A stretch of DNA of 8,681 nucleotides from an uncultured Bacillus sp. Lineage in GTDB: Bacteria; Bacillota; Bacilli; Bacillales; Cytobacillaceae. Location of the stretch: assembly GCA_937894355.1 (NCBI GenBank), contig CALCRD010000395.1:1-8681 (forward strand). Direction: 5' to 3'. Shown in pieces: positions 6,443 to 8,681 of this stretch. The notes under the pieces were generated by a model. The model saw only the letters and a list, made by a program, of their open reading frames with translations. It was not told the DNA's origin and ran no database searches. A program made the position numbers and the translations under genes. Position 1 is the first letter of the stretch; every line of letters begins with the position of its first letter.

Positions 6443-8326
6443 TTGCGAGAAAAAATAAAAAAACAGATTGATTGTTTGATTGAAACGTTAAGAAACGAGC
6501 AAACTCCAGACGGCTCATGGGCTTTCCCATTTGAAACTGGAATCACAACAGATTGCTATATGATTATTTTATTAAGAACATTGGAAATACATGATGAAGA
6601 ATTAATCCAAGAATTAGTTGAAAGAATTTCCAGTAAACAGGAGAAAAATGGTGCTTGGAAGCTTTTTTACGATGAAGGAGAGGGAAATGTTACTGCGACG
6701 ATTGAAGCCTATTACTCACTTCTATATTCTGGATATTTTTCAAAAAACAACAAAAGGATGAAAGAGGCAAAACAATTTATCTTAAAAAATGGCGGCTTAA
6801 CTAGCGCCCATATGTTCACCAAAACTATGCTGGCTTTAACAGGACAAATCCGTTGGCCACTCTTTTTTCCATTCCCAGTTGAATTTATTCTTTTGCCTAC
6901 GTATTTTCCTATCCATTTCTTCAGTTTGTCGGTATATGGAAGATCAAACCTTGCACCATTATTAATATTGGCAGACAAAAGGTTTGTGCTACGGACAGAG
7001 AAAAGTCCTGACATAACTGATCTTATTGTCCAGAGAACCGACGATGATTTCGATGGAAGGAGTAAGTCATCTGAGTGGCGTTCATTACAGTCCTTTATTA
7101 GGCAAGGAGTAAATAGTTTATTGGGGGTTTCTGAAAAAATTCACCAATTAGCGATTGATCGGACTCTCCAATATATGCTTAAGCATATTGAAGAGGATGG
7201 GACCTTTTACAATTATTTCAGCTCGACTTTTTTAATGATTTTAGCGTTACTGTCTCTTGGTTATTCCAAGACCGATCCACTTATTACCAAGGCAATCAAT
7301 GGGCTTAAAGCAATGAAAACGAATATTTCTGGCAGTATTCATATGCAGTATACAACCGCTAACGTTTGGAATACCTCTTTACTTAGTTATGCGCTTCAGG
7401 AAGCTGGGGTCCATCCAAACGATTCAATGGTGGAAAAAGCAAATCAATATTTACTATCAAAGCAGCATAAAAAGTTAGGGGATTGGGCCCTTGATACTCC
7501 GAAAACTTTACCAGGGGGCTGGGGATTTTCTGATATAAACTCGATGAATCCAGATGTTGATGATACGACTGCGTCGTTAAGATCAATCGCTAGATGCGTC
7601 CCCACCAATCCTAAATTGAGACTCGCTTGGGAAAAAGGCCTTCTCTGGCTATTATCCATGCAAAACAATGACGGTGGCTGGCCGGCATTTGAGCGGAATA
7701 AAGATAATTGGTTGCTACGAATTTTACCGCTGGAAAAAGGCGAATTTATGTTCATTGATCCTTCTTGTACAGATTTAACAGGGAGAACACTAGAATTTCT
7801 TTGCGGCTATACGAAACTGGCAAAGGAATCACCTTTCATTAAAAAAGCCGGACAATGGATTTTCGACCACCAAGAAAAAAACGGCTCATGGTATGGCCGC
7901 TGGGGTATTTGCTATATTTATGGTACTTGGTCAGCACTTACAGGGCTTAAAGCGCTGGAAATCTCCTCCGATCATCGAGCGATTCAGTCCGCAGTAAAAT
8001 GGTTGCAAAAAATTCAAAATCAGGATGGCGGATGGGGAGAATCTTGTAAAAGTGATAGTAAACAAACTTATGTACCACTTGGTACGAGTACGATTACCCA
8101 TACTTCTTGGGCGTTAGATGCCTTAATTTCCGCTTCAAGTCAGCCCACTTTAACCATCCAAAAAGGTTTGCATTACCTACTTCACACTTTACAATCAGAG
8201 GACGACTGGACAAATTCTTATCCCACGGGTCAAGGAATGGCCGGGGATTTCTACATCCACTATCATAGCTACCAATATATTTTTCCGTTACTGACACTCA
8301 GCCATTATCTGAAAAAATATCATTAA
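6443..8326 (+). CDS. sqhC: Squalene-hopene cyclase family enzyme, SqhC type (tetraprenyl-beta-curcumene cyclase / sporulenol synthase)
   Basis: Class II (protonation-initiated) triterpene cyclase, a monotopic membrane-associated enzyme. The DxDD acid motif is DVDDTTA at res 371-377. QW repeats are visible at about 19-26 (EQTPDGSW), 66-72 (QEKNGAW), 407-413 (QNNDGGW), 477-483 (QEKNGSW) and 525-531 (QNQDGGW). YIYGTWSALTGL (491-502) is the family block before the last repeat. The hydrophobic stretch at about 138-165 probably belongs to the membrane-inserting region. The 627-aa length is full (family about 630). The start is TTG at 6443, with AGGAGTGA 6 nt upstream and no nearby ATG. In Bacillus, SqhC cyclises tetraprenyl-beta-curcumene to sporulenol during sporulation, and some relatives also take squalene. 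The product cannot be decided here because no prenyl-transferase gene or hopanoid genes are in the window. It is divergent from the DUF2515 gene, and a MITE-like element begins 33 bp after the stop. Confidence 0.93.
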   Translation: MREKIKKQIDCLIETLRNEQTPDGSWAFPFETGITTDCYMIILLRTLEIHDEELIQELVERISSKQEKNGAWKLFYDEGEGNVTATIEAYYSLLYSGYFSKNNKRMKEAKQFILKNGGLTSAHMFTKTMLALTGQIRWPLFFPFPVEFILLPTYFPIHFFSLSVYGRSNLAPLLILADKRFVLRTEKSPDITDLIVQRTDDDFDGRSKSSEWRSLQSFIRQGVNSLLGVSEKIHQLAIDRTLQYMLKHIEEDGTFYNYFSSTFLMILALLSLGYSKTDPLITKAINGLKAMKTNISGSIHMQYTTANVWNTSLLSYALQEAGVHPNDSMVEKANQYLLSKQHKKLGDWALDTPKTLPGGWGFSDINSMNPDVDDTTASLRSIARCVPTNPKLRLAWEKGLLWLLSMQNNDGGWPAFERNKDNWLLRILPLEKGEFMFIDPSCTDLTGRTLEFLCGYTKLAKESPFIKKAGQWIFDHQEKNGSWYGRWGICYIYGTWSALTGLKALEISSDHRAIQSAVKWLQKIQNQDGGWGESCKSDSKQTYVPLGTSTITHTSWALDALISASSQPTLTIQKGLHYLLHTLQSEDDWTNSYPTGQGMAGDFYIHYHSYQYIFPLLTLSHYLKKYH

Positions 8327-8350
8327 AATGAATCCTAAGCAGGTGTATTT

Positions 8351-8358
8351 TTACTGAA
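8351..8358. repeat. Left target-site duplication of the MITE (TTACTGAA)
   Basis: TTACTGAA at 8351-8358 directly abuts the left end of the element and is repeated exactly at 8546-8553, abutting the right end. Fusing the flanks restores a plausible uninterrupted AT-rich target. Confidence 0.8.
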
Positions 8359-8545
8359 GGCTCTGTTAAACTAGGCTGTTGATTTCCGTTCCAGGCACTT
8401 CGCTTTCCGCGGGCTCACCCGTGAGCCTCTTCCGGTCGTTCCTTCCTCCAGAGTCTCACTCAGCTCGTGCTTCCCGCAGGAGTCTGCGTGCCCTCCACTC
8501 CAATCAACAGGTTGTTAAATATCAACAATGGTCTTTAACACAGCC
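8359..8545. mobile_element. 187-bp non-coding MITE-like element with GC-rich fold-back core
   Basis: The ends are GGCTCTGTTAAA (8359-8370) and TTTAACACAGCC (8534-8545), inverted repeats matching at 11 of 12 positions and flanked by exact 8-bp direct repeats. Inside are nested inverted pairs: CTGTTGATT (8376-8384) / AATCAACAG (8502-8510), GGCAC / GTGCC, GCGGG (8409-8413) / CCCGC (8473-8477) and a local hairpin GGCTCAC-CC-GTGAGCC (8412-8427). The core is far more GC-rich than the surroundings. No open frame of note is present, so a transposase would have to act in trans. The 8-bp duplication and GGC... ends fit IS1595- or IS6-like transposases, but which one is inference. Related cores with CGCTTTCCGCGGG are familiar to me from many Bacillaceae genomes. 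Confidence 0.82.
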
Positions 8546-8553
8546 TTACTGAA
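8546..8553. repeat. Right target-site duplication of the MITE (TTACTGAA)
   Basis: Exact copy of 8351-8358, directly after the right terminal repeat. Confidence 0.8.
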
Positions 8554-8590
8554 AAAAATCTGCCCTCAATTTCTGGGAAGGAATACTAAA

Positions 8591-8622
8591 CAACACCCTA
8601 CTTCTGTAATAGGGTGTTGTTT
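8591..8622 (+). terminator. Hairpin terminator downstream of sqhC, possibly bidirectional
   Basis: A 10-bp perfect stem CAACACCCTA (8591-8600) / TAGGGTGTTG (8610-8619) with a 9-nt loop. A short TTT follows on the plus strand and TTTA on the minus strand. It is 265 bp after sqhC now, but would have been about 70 bp after it before the MITE and its duplication were inserted. It may therefore be the original sqhC terminator. It could also end a minus-strand gene outside the window. The rest of 8621-8681 shows no gene I can assign. Confidence 0.65.
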
Positions 8623-8681
8623 CGAATACTATTCGATTCTTTTCCAGCTTGCTCACCTGCTTAGGAGGCATGATTAAATCG

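Larger units (their letters stand above)
8328..8671. repeat. 18-bp inverted repeat (16/18) flanking the MITE and terminator
   Basis: Positions 8328-8345 on the plus strand and 8671-8654 on the minus strand both read ATG, two differing bases, then TCCTAAGCAGGTG (13 bp identical). Both copies can be read as M-x-P-K-Q-V in the same phase. The left copy then hits a stop at 8355-8357. What it represents is not known: a duplicated gene start, recombination arms or chance. Confidence 0.4.

Noticed and set aside
6712..7014. Minus-strand frames inside sqhC (6712-7014, 7383-7586, 7444-7755, 8094-8297)
   Set aside because: Antisense to conserved cyclase motifs such as DxDD and the QW repeats, with no independent support.
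8359..8545. Structured RNA gene or riboswitch in the GC-rich fold-back segment
   Set aside because: The terminal inverted repeats and exact 8-bp flanking duplication explain it better as a mobile repeat. No downstream gene or promoter supports a regulatory RNA.
8546..8671. 41-codon minus-strand frame starting at an ATG at 8669-8671
   Set aside because: A terminator hairpin lies inside it, its stop is in the transposon target duplication, it resembles no family I know, and any ribosome site would be outside the window.
8663..8681. AGGAGG followed by ATG on the plus strand at the window end
   Set aside because: Only one base separates the Shine-Dalgarno and the ATG, too close to initiate. A start beyond the window edge cannot be judged.

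Overview
The window is AT-rich chromosomal DNA from a Firmicute of the family Bacillaceae, probably a Bacillus or Neobacillus/Mesobacillus-like spore former. This rests on Shine-Dalgarno sequences of the AGGAG type, several GTG/TTG starts, a CcpN/YqfL pair, a YppC-like (DUF2515) protein, a SqhC-type triterpene cyclase, and a GC-rich short repeat of a kind common in Bacillaceae genomes. It contains seven convincing genes, and no rRNA, tRNA or CRISPR array was seen.

Left part (76-4280, minus strand): a tight three-gene operon, ccpN-like repressor -> PPDK regulatory protein (yqfL/ppsR type) -> ppdK, closed by a strong intrinsic terminator. It combines a gluconeogenic enzyme (pyruvate -> PEP), the bifunctional kinase/phosphorylase that switches this enzyme off and on at an active-site Thr, and a transcriptional repressor of gluconeogenic genes. 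In B. subtilis 168, ccpN and yqfL lie between glyS and dnaG and there is no ppdK. This copy may therefore be a paralogous pair dedicated to ppdK (inference).

Middle (4281-4815): a 221-bp divergent regulatory region between ccpN and a small DUF2533-like gene. It carries an 11-bp perfect inverted repeat with arms 85 bp apart, bracketing the predicted ccpN promoter, and a TTATG-GTA-CATAA palindrome in the ccpN leader. A terminator hairpin separates the small gene from the convergent genes to its right.

Right part (4816-8326): a minus-strand pair (DUF2515/YppC-like protein and a four-helix membrane protein, overlapping by about 74 bp) is divergent from sqhC, which encodes a 627-aa squalene-hopene-cyclase family enzyme (tetraprenyl-beta-curcumene/sporulenol type). 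The 72-bp shared intergenic region holds a perfect 16-bp palindrome. Co-regulation of the terpenoid enzyme with the two uncharacterised proteins is possible but unproven.

End (8327-8681): no gene is assigned. The region holds a 187-bp non-coding MITE-like element with 11/12 matching terminal inverted repeats and an exact 8-bp target duplication, inserted just after sqhC, followed by a hairpin terminator. No complete, clearly novel multi-gene system is visible. The most informative signals are the MITE with its intact target duplication and the two palindromic regulatory regions.
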